Part shown: positions 5,504 to 10,964 of the stretch, piece after piece
Position numbering within the stretch: the stretch's first letter is position 1
Layout of the letters: each line of letters starts with the position of its first letter
Source of the DNA: Candidatus Cloacimonadota bacterium
Lineage (GTDB): Bacteria > Cloacimonadota > Cloacimonadia > JGIOTU-2
Direction of reading: 5' to 3'
NCBI GenBank assembly: GCA_030628975.1
Contig: DAOVPZ010000024.1
Coordinates: 1 to 10,964, forward strand
Length of the DNA: 10,964 nucleotides
The notes under the pieces: generated by a model
What the model was told of the DNA's origin: nothing
Databases searched by the model: none
What the model saw: the letters and a program-made list of their open reading frames with translations, nothing else
Position numbers and translations under genes: made by a program

Positions 5504-6451
5504 ATGAAATACAAACATATATTTGGTCCAGTTCCTTCCCGCAGATTAGGAATATCACTGGGAATTGATCCAATTCCATTTAAAACCTGCACATATAATT
5601 GTGTTTATTGTGAATGTGGAGCTACTACTAATCTTACTACAGATAGAAAAGAGTATATTCCGGGAAAAGATATAATTGCTGAATTGAAAGACTATCTTGA
5701 TAGAAATCCAAAATTGGATTATCTAACATTTTCAGGTTCTGGTGAACCGACTTTAAATATAGGTATTGGGAAAATAATTAACTTTTTAAAAGAAAACTAT
5801 CCACAATACAAAATAGCAATTCTTACAAATGGGTCCCTTTTGTATCAAAAAGAAGTAAGGGATGAAATTATTAAGGCTGATTTGATTATGCCTTCTCTGG
5901 ATGCAGTTTCTGGCACAATATTCAAGCAGATAAATAGAGCACACAGAGGATTGGAGATTCAGACAATTATTTCTGGATTAATAGAATTTCGCAAAATATT
6001 TAAGGGAAAAGTTTGGTTGGAAGTATTCATAGCACCAGGTATTAATGATACCGAAGAAGAGTTAAAATTATTAAGAGATACCATTATAAGAATCGATCCT
6101 GATCATGTTCAGATTAACTCTCTTGATAGACCTGGAACAGAAAGCTGGGTAAAGCCAATTAACAACATTTCCCTAAAGAAAGTTATTTCATATTTTAAGG
6201 GTTTGCCAGTTGAAATCATTGCGAATTTTGAATCAAGGGAGAAAATTGCCAGTTTTGACTATAATATAGAAGAAAGGATAATAGCTACTATTAGAAGAAG
6301 ACCCTGCACAGCTGAGGATTTATCAGAAACACTTGGAATACATATCAATGAGACAAATAAGTATTTGCAATCGCTTCTGGAGAGAAAAAAAGTTGAAAGT
6401 CAGAATTTGGAAAGAGGGATTTTCTTCAAAATAAAAATAAGGGAAAGTTAA
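5504..6451 (+). CDS. Radical SAM protein, wyosine-synthase-like family (COG0731 type)
   Basis: 315 residues from ATG 5504. The N-terminus MKYKHIFGPVPSRRLGISLG, followed by GIDPIPFKTCTYNCVYCECG, is characteristic of this family. C29, C33 and C36 form the CxxxCxxC motif that holds the 4Fe-4S cluster cleaving S-adenosylmethionine. FSGSGEPTLN (about 81-90) is the GGEP-like SAM-binding motif, and LTNGS follows. The C-terminal 60 residues (EERIIATIRRRPCTAEDLSE onward) resemble a winged helix. A relative makes wyosine bases in archaeal tRNA-Phe, but the bacterial members' substrate is not established, so only the family is claimed. A start at 5468 would add 12 residues coded by a hairpin; 5504 gives the conserved beginning. 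No Shine-Dalgarno is visible. The next gene begins eight bases after its stop. Confidence 0.9.
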   Translation: MKYKHIFGPVPSRRLGISLGIDPIPFKTCTYNCVYCECGATTNLTTDRKEYIPGKDIIAELKDYLDRNPKLDYLTFSGSGEPTLNIGIGKIINFLKENYPQYKIAILTNGSLLYQKEVRDEIIKADLIMPSLDAVSGTIFKQINRAHRGLEIQTIISGLIEFRKIFKGKVWLEVFIAPGINDTEEELKLLRDTIIRIDPDHVQINSLDRPGTESWVKPINNISLKKVISYFKGLPVEIIANFESREKIASFDYNIEERIIATIRRRPCTAEDLSETLGIHINETNKYLQSLLERKKVESQNLERGIFFKIKIRES

Positions 6452-6459
6452 ACTCTAAA

Positions 6460-7044
6460 ATGAAAATAGGAAAAGAAGTTTTAATTATTCTCGTTTTTAT
6501 AATAACTTCATTTTCACTTGCTCTCTCCCTTTGGGCTAATAGTTCTAAGGATAATGTAGAAAAACCTGTATTTTTACTTAATGGTGGGGTTGGTTTTTCA
6601 GAAATCAAAGATCACATGGGTTTTTCGTTTGGAGGTTTCATTGCGTTTTTGAAGAAAAATAATATTTATTCATTGCGATATATTCGAAACGATAGAATAC
6701 ATTATACACTTCCTGTAAATCCATCTCAATCGGAAAATAGGGAGTATATTGATGAACTGGGATTACTTTATGGAAAGATATGGAATTTATATGAAGATAT
6801 TCTCATGATGAATGTTTCAATTGGTATCAGTAGAGTAAATGGTCAGAAATTAGGAAGATTGTTAGATAATTTTGAATATGAAAAGATTAAAATAGAAACA
6901 TTTGGAATTCCATTCAGTTTTCAATTGTTTAATAGATTTAATGGACCCTTAGCTATTTGTATTCATTTTTTTGGAAATTATAATAACGAGTCCTCTTTTT
7001 ATGGTATCTTATTAGGTTTACAATTTACAAAGTATAAAAAATGA
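6460..7044 (+). CDS. Exported protein, possible small outer-membrane beta-barrel
   Basis: 194 residues, not recognised as a named family. The N-terminus MKIGKEVLIILVFIITSFSL with ALSLWAN after it is a signal peptide, cleavage probably after Ala near residue 26. The rest shows alternating amphipathic stretches rich in G, F, Y and I, such as VFLLNGGVGFSEI, GFSFGGFIAFLKKNNIYSLRY, MMNVSIGISRVNG, IPFSFQLFN and ILLGLQFTKYKK. This fits a barrel of about eight strands ending in a terminal strand, as in OmpX- or PagL-sized proteins, but the fit is by eye. The gene lies eight bases after the radical SAM gene, and its stop overlaps the next start (ATGA at 7041-7044), so the three genes form an operon with coupled translation. 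A periplasmic soluble protein is the alternative. Confidence 0.75.
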   Translation: MKIGKEVLIILVFIITSFSLALSLWANSSKDNVEKPVFLLNGGVGFSEIKDHMGFSFGGFIAFLKKNNIYSLRYIRNDRIHYTLPVNPSQSENREYIDELGLLYGKIWNLYEDILMMNVSIGISRVNGQKLGRLLDNFEYEKIKIETFGIPFSFQLFNRFNGPLAICIHFFGNYNNESSFYGILLGLQFTKYKK

Positions 7045-8234
7045 ATTTAATAATCTGGCTTAGCTTTCTCGTATCTTTAGCTCTGATGATAATTATTGCT
7101 CGGAAGAATCTCTGGGTGGGATTTATTACTGGTGCTCTTGTGCTAGGAATATTCAATCTTAGTTTTAGGGAGGTATTGATTGAAATCCAGAACACCTTAA
7201 CAGACCCATCAATTCTATTGCTTGCTCTTGCTGTTGGTTTGATTCCACTTATTGGTGGAGCATTAGAAGTTTCCGGGCTTATGGACGACCTTGTTAATAA
7301 TCTTAAAATGAAAAGAAAATCGTTCCTTGCATTCGGTCCTGCTTTTCTTGGGATGCTACCAATGCCATGTGGTGCACTTCTTTCAGCCCCACTTGTTCTC
7401 CGAGCTGGTTTAGACATTTCTGACGATAAATACACAGCGATAAATGTTTGGTTCAGACATGTCCTTGTATTAATATACCCACTTGGAGCTTTGCTGGTTA
7501 CAAGTAAAATGGCTAATCTGAGTCTCTATGTTGCTATGCTATATATTATTCCTGGTTTTATCATGATGATTATTTTAGGTTATATTTTTTTGCTTAGAGG
7601 AATACACGGCAATCTGAAAACAAGTGATAATATTATACGAAAGAAAATTTTTATTCCAGTTGCAATAATTCTCTCTGCTCCAATTATTCATTTAATTTTA
7701 ATGAGTTTATTTAAGAACATTATTCAAGAGATACCTCTTTCGATTGGTGTTTTGACCAGCCTTATTCTTGCATTTTGCTTTGGGAAATTAAATTGGAAAA
7801 GAATAAAACCTATTTCATTAAAGATGAAGCCTTGGAAATTTTTTCTTATAATTATCGGGATGTTTCTTTTTTTGAATATGTTTAAAGCTTCAAATATTTC
7901 AAAAGTGATTGCTGATATAGTTTTTTGCAAAAGTTTTTTAGTAGTAGTGATTGCTGCATTCCTGGGTTTTGTGACGGGCAGGGTTCAGATGCCATTTGCT
8001 ATTCTATTGCCAATTTATTATTCAAAGTTTGGAGTTGAAGCAATTACATATTTAGTTTTTGCAGTTATGTTCTTCTCTATATTTATGGGATATATTATCT
8101 CACCAGTGCATCCTTGTGTATCTGTTTCTATTGAATTCTTCGGTTCAACATTAAAAGACTTTTTTAAAAGAACGATTTTGCCAGTAGCAATATCATTATT
8201 TGTTGCATTTATCCTATCGATATTTTGTGTATGA
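7041..8234 (+). CDS. DUF401 family integral membrane protein (putative transporter)
   Basis: 397 residues, strongly hydrophobic with about ten membrane segments. MNLIIWLSFLVSLALMIIIA begins the first. Family-like motifs are LLALAVGLIPLIGGALEVSG, FGPAFLGMLPMPCGALLSAP (about residues 98-117), and near the C-terminus GFVTGRVQMPFAILLPIYYS and GYIISPVHPCVSVSIEFFGS. The MPMPCGALLSAP and SPVHPC segments look like the paired, broken-helix motifs of ion-transporter-superfamily carriers (COG1906, DUF401), which are common in archaea and scattered in bacteria. The substrate is unknown; an organic or inorganic anion is a fair guess. Start ATG overlaps the preceding stop by four bases, so translation is coupled to the barrel-like protein. 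No clear terminator follows; the next DNA is repeat-rich. Confidence 0.88.
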   Translation: MNLIIWLSFLVSLALMIIIARKNLWVGFITGALVLGIFNLSFREVLIEIQNTLTDPSILLLALAVGLIPLIGGALEVSGLMDDLVNNLKMKRKSFLAFGPAFLGMLPMPCGALLSAPLVLRAGLDISDDKYTAINVWFRHVLVLIYPLGALLVTSKMANLSLYVAMLYIIPGFIMMIILGYIFLLRGIHGNLKTSDNIIRKKIFIPVAIILSAPIIHLILMSLFKNIIQEIPLSIGVLTSLILAFCFGKLNWKRIKPISLKMKPWKFFLIIIGMFLFLNMFKASNISKVIADIVFCKSFLVVVIAAFLGFVTGRVQMPFAILLPIYYSKFGVEAITYLVFAVMFFSIFMGYIISPVHPCVSVSIEFFGSTLKDFFKRTILPVAISLFVAFILSIFCV

Positions 8235-8311
8235 TTTTATATACCTAATCTGGACAAGCCAGAACCCAAAAGGAAAATATTAGGCAATGATAAAGCCAAG
8301 AATTCCAAAAT

Positions 8312-8534
8312 CCTAATTTCTAATGTCAAATAAAATGACAAAGCCCAAATGTCTAATCATCTACCAGTCCTGATTTGTCGATACTTCATCTCGGAACTGG
8401 TGGAGATTCTTCGGGATCAATTTTTTGATATTTGTTCACCCCATTAGATATTCATCTTGTTCGATTCTTTACTATTTCAAGTAGTAAAATTATCTAATGT
8501 GGTAAATTTGACATTTGAGATTTTATTAGAAATT
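8312..8534. repeat. Composite inverted-repeat block with nested hairpins
   Basis: The 592-base gap 8235-8826 holds no credible gene. Outer arms are AATTTCTAAT 8315-8324 with ATTAGAAATT 8525-8534, and CAAATGTC 8346-8353 with GACATTTG 8510-8517. TGTCA and TGACA near 8324-8340 also pair. Inside are ACCAGTCC (8363-8370) with GGAACTGGT (8393-8401), one base bulged, and the palindromic element at 8437-8503. Simple words such as TTCTAATGTCAAAT recur. The arrangement suggests several repeat elements inserted one inside another. Confidence 0.65.
8437..8503. repeat. Palindromic element, intergenic copy
   Basis: CACCCCATTAGATATTC opens the element and TATCTAATGTGGT closes it, as imperfect reverse complements. 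Inside, TTTACTA and TAGTAAA form a perfect 7-bp stem. The left end with flank (8434-8453) agrees at 18 of 20 bases with 10040-10059 in the hydrolase gene, and the right ends also match (TCTAATG-GG-TAAA). Confidence 0.75.
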
Positions 8535-8616
8535 AGAAATTTGTAATTAGTCATTTCATGCCAGAGGCAGATCCTTCGGATAAATAGTCTTTATAAAAAG
8601 GTTTCCAGACAGAATA

Positions 8617-8634
8617 ATCCCGATACATCGGGAT
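8617..8634. repeat. Perfect short palindrome
   Basis: ATCCCGAT and ATCGGGAT are exact reverse complements around AC. No T-run follows on either strand, so it is better taken as a dispersed palindrome than as a terminator. Confidence 0.6.
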
Positions 8635-8720
8635 GCCAAAAATTACACGAATGTTATTGATAAGATATTATTAAATTATTATAAGCGGTGACTAAAAAAA
8701 ATTTTGAACTAACTTTTTAT

Positions 8721-8819
8721 TTGACAGGTTAAATTATAAGATTAATTTATGAACATAAGTTCATTAAAAGTCCAAAAATTAAACATTTTGTACTTTACAA
8801 AGAATGTCTGATATGGAGG
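8721..8819 (+). promoter_or_regulatory. Possible promoter and ribosome binding site of the lipoprotein gene
   Basis: TTGACA at 8721-8726 is a perfect -35 hexamer. AT-rich candidates for the -10 (such as TTAATT at 8742-8747) have suboptimal spacing, so the promoter is tentative. GGAGG at 8815-8819 sits seven bases before ATG 8827 and is convincing. Confidence 0.4.
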
Positions 8820-8826
8820 TAATCGT

Positions 8827-9420
8827 ATGAGTAAAAAATTTCTTTATTATTCGTTAGTAATTGGATTGTTAGGTTTAGAAATGTTAACGGTTGGCTGTAA
8901 TAAAAGTTCAAAGTATCAGGCAAAACAAAAGGAAAAGAGTCCATTGAGAACAAAAGAACTTCAAAAACCAATCTCTCCAATGACTGAATCGCAAATTTAC
9001 ATAGAGATAAAAGCAGAAGGGAAAATTCTTCATTATCAAAGAGAAACTTTTTTGAATGAAGAGGATTTTTCTGAAATTCTAAAATCAAAAGAGAAATTTC
9101 AATCTGAAAAGACTGATGTTTTTAAAAAAATCCTGAAAAGATACAATAGACAAATTGTTAATCCTGATATGGAATTTGATGAAGCAAGAAAATCTATTAT
9201 TTTTATTTGTGATATAACCGGTGCAAAAGAGGGAAATTGGTTTGACTTTGATTGGTTCTTAAGACCCCTGGATTTAGACTTTCTTGATAATCATTTTGAA
9301 AGAAGAGAAAAAGAACTTTTCTGGGAAGGGAAAGTTGATAGTAAAATGACAAGGATAAGCATAAAATTTCCTTTCTACATTTCCAATTGCCACGAGCATG
9401 TCTGGCCAAAATATAAATGA
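8827..9420 (+). CDS. Putative lipoprotein of unknown function
   Basis: 197 residues. The N-terminus MSKKFLYYSLVIGLLGLEML followed by TVGCNKSS is a signal peptide with a lipobox-like TVGC, cysteine at residue 24. The -3 position is Thr where Leu is usual, so lipidation is likely but not certain. A basic, flexible stretch (about 27-52, rich in K, Q and P) leads to a soluble domain containing IYIEIKAEGKILHYQRETF, a charged helix around EILKSKEKFQSEKTD, and a C-terminal part with WFDFDWFLRPLDLDFLD and an ISIKFPFYISN strand. No family was recognised. GGAGG seven bases upstream fixes the start. The gene stands alone between two repeat-rich gaps, transcribed with its neighbours' strand. Confidence 0.75.
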   Translation: MSKKFLYYSLVIGLLGLEMLTVGCNKSSKYQAKQKEKSPLRTKELQKPISPMTESQIYIEIKAEGKILHYQRETFLNEEDFSEILKSKEKFQSEKTDVFKKILKRYNRQIVNPDMEFDEARKSIIFICDITGAKEGNWFDFDWFLRPLDLDFLDNHFERREKELFWEGKVDSKMTRISIKFPFYISNCHEHVWPKYK

Positions 9421-9476
9421 GTTCACTATAAAAAGCCTAAATAATGAAATATTTTAAAATTTTTGTAAAATTTGGG

Positions 9477-9577
9477 AAACCGTTGAAACGGTTTAAAGCT
9501 TCTGTCTTCCGAATAACCCCCAACTTAAGTTGGGGGCTAACAAAACATCACATCGACCTCAACCGTTTTAACGGTTT
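9477..9577. repeat. Triple-palindrome element (REP/BIME-like)
   Basis: Three perfect palindromes lie in about 100 bases: AAACCGTTGAAACGGTTT at 9477-9494, CCCCCAACTTAAGTTGGGGG at 9517-9536, and AACCGTTTTAACGGTT at 9561-9576. The outer two share the arms AACCGTT and AACGGTT, so the element is symmetric around the strong central stem. The pattern resembles REP-type palindromic units mobilised by RAYT/IS200-like transposases, but no transposase gene is in the window. A 66-codon frame across this DNA (9444-9644) is a by-product of the palindromes. Confidence 0.75.
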
Positions 9578-9652
9578 CATAATAAATAAATATAACTTTT
9601 TAGAGGGGACTCCTAAATGTAGAATTATGTATAAAGCTAAATAGGAAAATAG

Positions 9653-10357
9653 ATGAAGATTACAATAATCTATGATAACACAGTTTACAAAAAGGGAATC
9701 CGTTCTGATTGGGGTTTCTCTTGCCTCGTAGAAGTTGAGAACACACCGAGGATTCTTTTTGACACTGGAACAAATGGTTCTATCCTTCTTTATAATATGA
9801 AAAAACTGAACATAGACCCCACTTCTATTGATGAAGTCTTTATCTCTCATGCTCATTTTGACCATACTGGTGGTCTATCAGCTTTTCTTAATGTAAACAA
9901 TAATGTTAAGGTTTATGTCCCTGTTTCATTTAGGGGAGTTCGTGGATCAAAGGAAGTAATATCTGTAAGTGAACCATTAAAGATTCATGACAATGTTTTT
10001 TCTACTGGTGAACTTGACTCCATAGAGCAATCTATGGCTGTTCACCCCGTTAGAGATTCTGAAGTCTGGCTGAAAGCCCAAAGAGAACATATCTCTAATG
10101 GGGTTAAAACAGAAAAAGGCATAGTTTTAGTTGTTGGGTGTTCACATCCCAAGATGTCACATATTCTTGATGCAGCGTCGCAATTCGGAAAAGTGTATGC
10201 AATTATTGGTGGAATGCATGGATTCAGTGAATTTGAGATGTTCGAAAACTTAGAACTAATTTGTCCTACACATTGTACACAACACCAAGCAGCATTAAAA
10301 TCTTTATATCCAGAAAAATATATTGAAGGTGGGGCAGGAAGGATAATTGAATTTTAA
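9653..10357 (+). CDS. Metallo-beta-lactamase-fold hydrolase, COG1237-like, with an in-frame palindromic insert
   Basis: 234 residues. LFDTGTNGSILLYNM precedes HAHFDH (residues 66-71), the HxHxDH metal motif, followed by TGGL. Other family points are VVGCSHP (160-166), IIGGMHG (185-191), CPTHC (204-208) and the C-terminal GGAGRIIEF. The layout fits the COG1237 group, whose archaeal relatives include a ribofuranosylaminobenzene-phosphate (methanopterin pathway) synthase, but the substrate here is unknown. Between EQSMAV and KTEKGIV, which in this family normally join almost directly, stand 21 extra residues (131-151, starting HPVRDSE and ending HISNGV). They are coded by 63 bases forming an inverted repeat that matches a copy at 8437-8503. 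The reading frame survives and all metal ligands remain, so activity may be retained. TAGGAAAAT lies before the ATG. Confidence 0.9.
   Translation: MKITIIYDNTVYKKGIRSDWGFSCLVEVENTPRILFDTGTNGSILLYNMKKLNIDPTSIDEVFISHAHFDHTGGLSAFLNVNNNVKVYVPVSFRGVRGSKEVISVSEPLKIHDNVFSTGELDSIEQSMAVHPVRDSEVWLKAQREHISNGVKTEKGIVLVVGCSHPKMSHILDAASQFGKVYAIIGGMHGFSEFEMFENLELICPTHCTQHQAALKSLYPEKYIEGGAGRIIEF
10043..10105. repeat. Palindromic element inside the hydrolase gene
   Basis: CACCCCGTTAGAGAT (10043-10057) and ATCTCTAATGGGGTT (10091-10105) are near-perfect reverse complements, 33 bases apart. The element is 63 bases, 21 codons, so it keeps the frame. GTT stands directly before it (10040-10042) and ends it (10103-10105). 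This may be a 3-bp target duplication or part of the element, which also has GTT at the left of its other copy. Confidence 0.75.
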
Positions 10358-10385
10358 GAAAAACTATAATAGCATATCAATATTA

Positions 10386-10465
10386 GCCACAGAGTCACAG
10401 AGGAAAATTTAATTTTTCTAATATAAAATTTATTCAAGAACTCTGTGCCTTTGTGTCTCTGTGGC
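10386..10465. repeat. Long inverted repeat of CACAGAG words
   Basis: GCCACAGAGTCACAGAG (10386-10402) faces CTCTGTGCCTTTGTGT then CTCTGTGGC (10441-10465). The outer nine bases are exact reverse complements, and an inner CACAGAG/CTCTGTG pair also matches. The right arm holds eight extra bases. The loop is AT-rich with no T-run suited to a terminator. Words of this type are known as dispersed repeats in many environmental bacterial genomes, but that is recollection, not a search. Confidence 0.65.
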
Positions 10466-10519
10466 ATACTTAAAATTATGGACTAAAAAATTTTGCAAAA
10501 AAACAAAGACCCGTTCTCC

Positions 10520-10581
10520 CCGCCTTCCATAGTATTACGGCGGACAGGCGTAGCAGTAGCACTGCTACTGCAAAGGGTGAA
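10520..10581 (+). repeat. Dispersed repeat GTAGCAG...GCTACTGC, copy 2, with a GC-rich neighbour
   Basis: GTAGCAGT 10550-10557 pairs with ACTGCTAC 10561-10568 around AGC. The unit 10549-10581 matches 5421-5447 apart from six additional bases. Just upstream CCGCC 10520-10524 can pair with GGCGG 10539-10543, and this GC-rich patch contrasts with the AT-rich setting. No gene is seen in 10358-10613. Confidence 0.65.
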
Positions 10582-10613
10582 TTTCATTTATAATATTATA
10601 AATACTAATTAAA

Positions 10614-10898
10614 ATGTCAAACGCCAAACTAAAAGAAGAATACTGGAAGAGGAGAAAGAAAGTCCGTTTATCCTTGATTAAATGGGGGATTAAAAAGGGA
10701 TTAGTAAACGATATTGATCGTGAACATTCAGTTGGTGTTTTAGAAAAAATTATTAAGGCAACTAAAGAAAGAAATCCAAAAAATCCTGCTAAATATTTTC
10801 TAAAAGGCTTGAATTATTCAAGGATAAAACATGGGAGATCATCCTTGTCAGTGTCTTTAAAAAATAATAAAAGCAAATCTGGAAAAAGGGATGAATAA
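10614..10898 (+). CDS. Small basic protein of unknown function
   Basis: 94 residues, not recognised. It is rich in Lys and Arg: the N-terminus MSNAKLKEEYWKRRKKVRLS is followed by a mostly helical stretch (LIKWGIKKGLVNDIDREHSV and GVLEKIIKATKERNPKNPAK) and a polar tail ending SKSGKRDE. No signal peptide, membrane segment or metal motif is visible; the charge would suit RNA or DNA binding, but that is speculation. There is no strong Shine-Dalgarno sequence. Its stop overlaps a possible next start (ATG at 10891) by eight bases, which hints at a coupled gene pair and supports it being real. Confidence 0.55.
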   Translation: MSNAKLKEEYWKRRKKVRLSLIKWGIKKGLVNDIDREHSVGVLEKIIKATKERNPKNPAKYFLKGLNYSRIKHGRSSLSVSLKNNKSKSGKRDE

Positions 10899-10964
10899 TA
10901 AATATGGAATAATTATGTCTAATCAAGTTAAAATAAATAAATTGGAAATAAGCAGGCTCTATTC
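10891..10964 (+). CDS. Start of a further gene, truncated by the window edge
   Basis: An open frame begins at ATG 10891, overlapping the preceding stop by eight bases, or at the in-frame ATG 10915, and stays open to the end. From 10915 the product reads MSNQVKINKLEISRLYS. From 10891 it has eight extra residues, MNNKYGII. The start cannot be settled, and too little is present to name a family. Confidence 0.4.
   Translation, partial: MNNKYGIIMSNQVKINKLEISRLY

Noticed and set aside
5319..5504. 61-codon frame between SRP RNA and the radical SAM gene
   Set aside because: Its codons are the hairpin repeats, with no recognisable protein pattern, and it ends at the next start.
7025..7435. Minus-strand frame of 136 codons
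   Set aside because: Antisense to the DUF401 gene, which has clear membrane segments and family motifs.
9444..9644. 66-codon frame
   Set aside because: Most of it is three perfect palindromes of a repeat element, with no protein family pattern.
9548..9865. Minus-strand frame of 105 codons
   Set aside because: Antisense to the metal-binding region of the hydrolase and to the repeat element.

Overview
The window is AT-rich and carries the replication-origin neighbourhood of a bacterial chromosome. The canonical divergent pair dnaA (minus) and rpmH-rnpA-yidD-yidC (plus) is present, with DnaA boxes on both sides of dnaA. The cell is probably diderm: YidC has the large periplasmic domain of Gram-negative YidC, there are two lipoprotein-type proteins, and one exported protein looks like a small outer-membrane barrel. 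The signal recognition particle RNA is the large, Alu-domain-containing bacterial form. Dispersed palindromes, a four-helix-bundle (S23/IVS-type) gene and a DUF401 protein suggest a poorly cultivated lineage, perhaps Cloacimonadota or another FCB-like candidate phylum. That placement is a guess from style, not a demonstrated assignment.

Layout. 1-125 is the start of a lipoprotein gene on the minus strand. 126-415 is a probable oriC half: a 46-bp tract of pure A/T followed by at least six DnaA-box-like 9-mers. 416-1744 is dnaA (minus). 1745-2043 is the second group of DnaA boxes plus the rpmH promoter region. 2044-4536 is rpmH, a 12-copy 16-bp tandem repeat, rnpA, yidD and yidC. 4502-5020 is a four-helix-bundle gene bracketed by matching inverted repeats, and the left repeat encodes the last codons of yidC. 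5026-5296 is the SRP RNA. 5297-5503 is a cluster of hairpins. 5504-8234 is a tight three-gene run: a radical SAM protein of the wyosine-synthase-like family, an exported barrel-like protein and a DUF401 membrane protein. 8235-8826 is non-coding and full of nested inverted repeats. 8827-9420 is a lipoprotein. 9477-9577 is a triple palindrome. 9653-10357 is a metallo-beta-lactamase-fold hydrolase. 10358-10613 holds more inverted repeats. 10614-10964 holds an unrecognised small basic protein and the start of another gene.

How the genes work together. dnaA and its boxes start replication. rpmH and rnpA supply ribosomal protein L34 and the RNase P protein. YidD and YidC, together with SRP RNA, serve membrane-protein insertion, so SRP RNA lies about 0.5 kb from the insertase gene. 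The later genes are accessory and no shared pathway can be read from them.

Most noteworthy is the amount of small repeated DNA that touches genes: a palindromic element that appears to be inserted in frame in the hydrolase gene with a sister copy about 1.6 kb away, the inverted-repeat-bounded four-helix-bundle cassette that rewrites the YidC tail, and the tandem array between rpmH and rnpA. No CRISPR array, tRNA, rRNA, transposase or recognisable defence system was seen.
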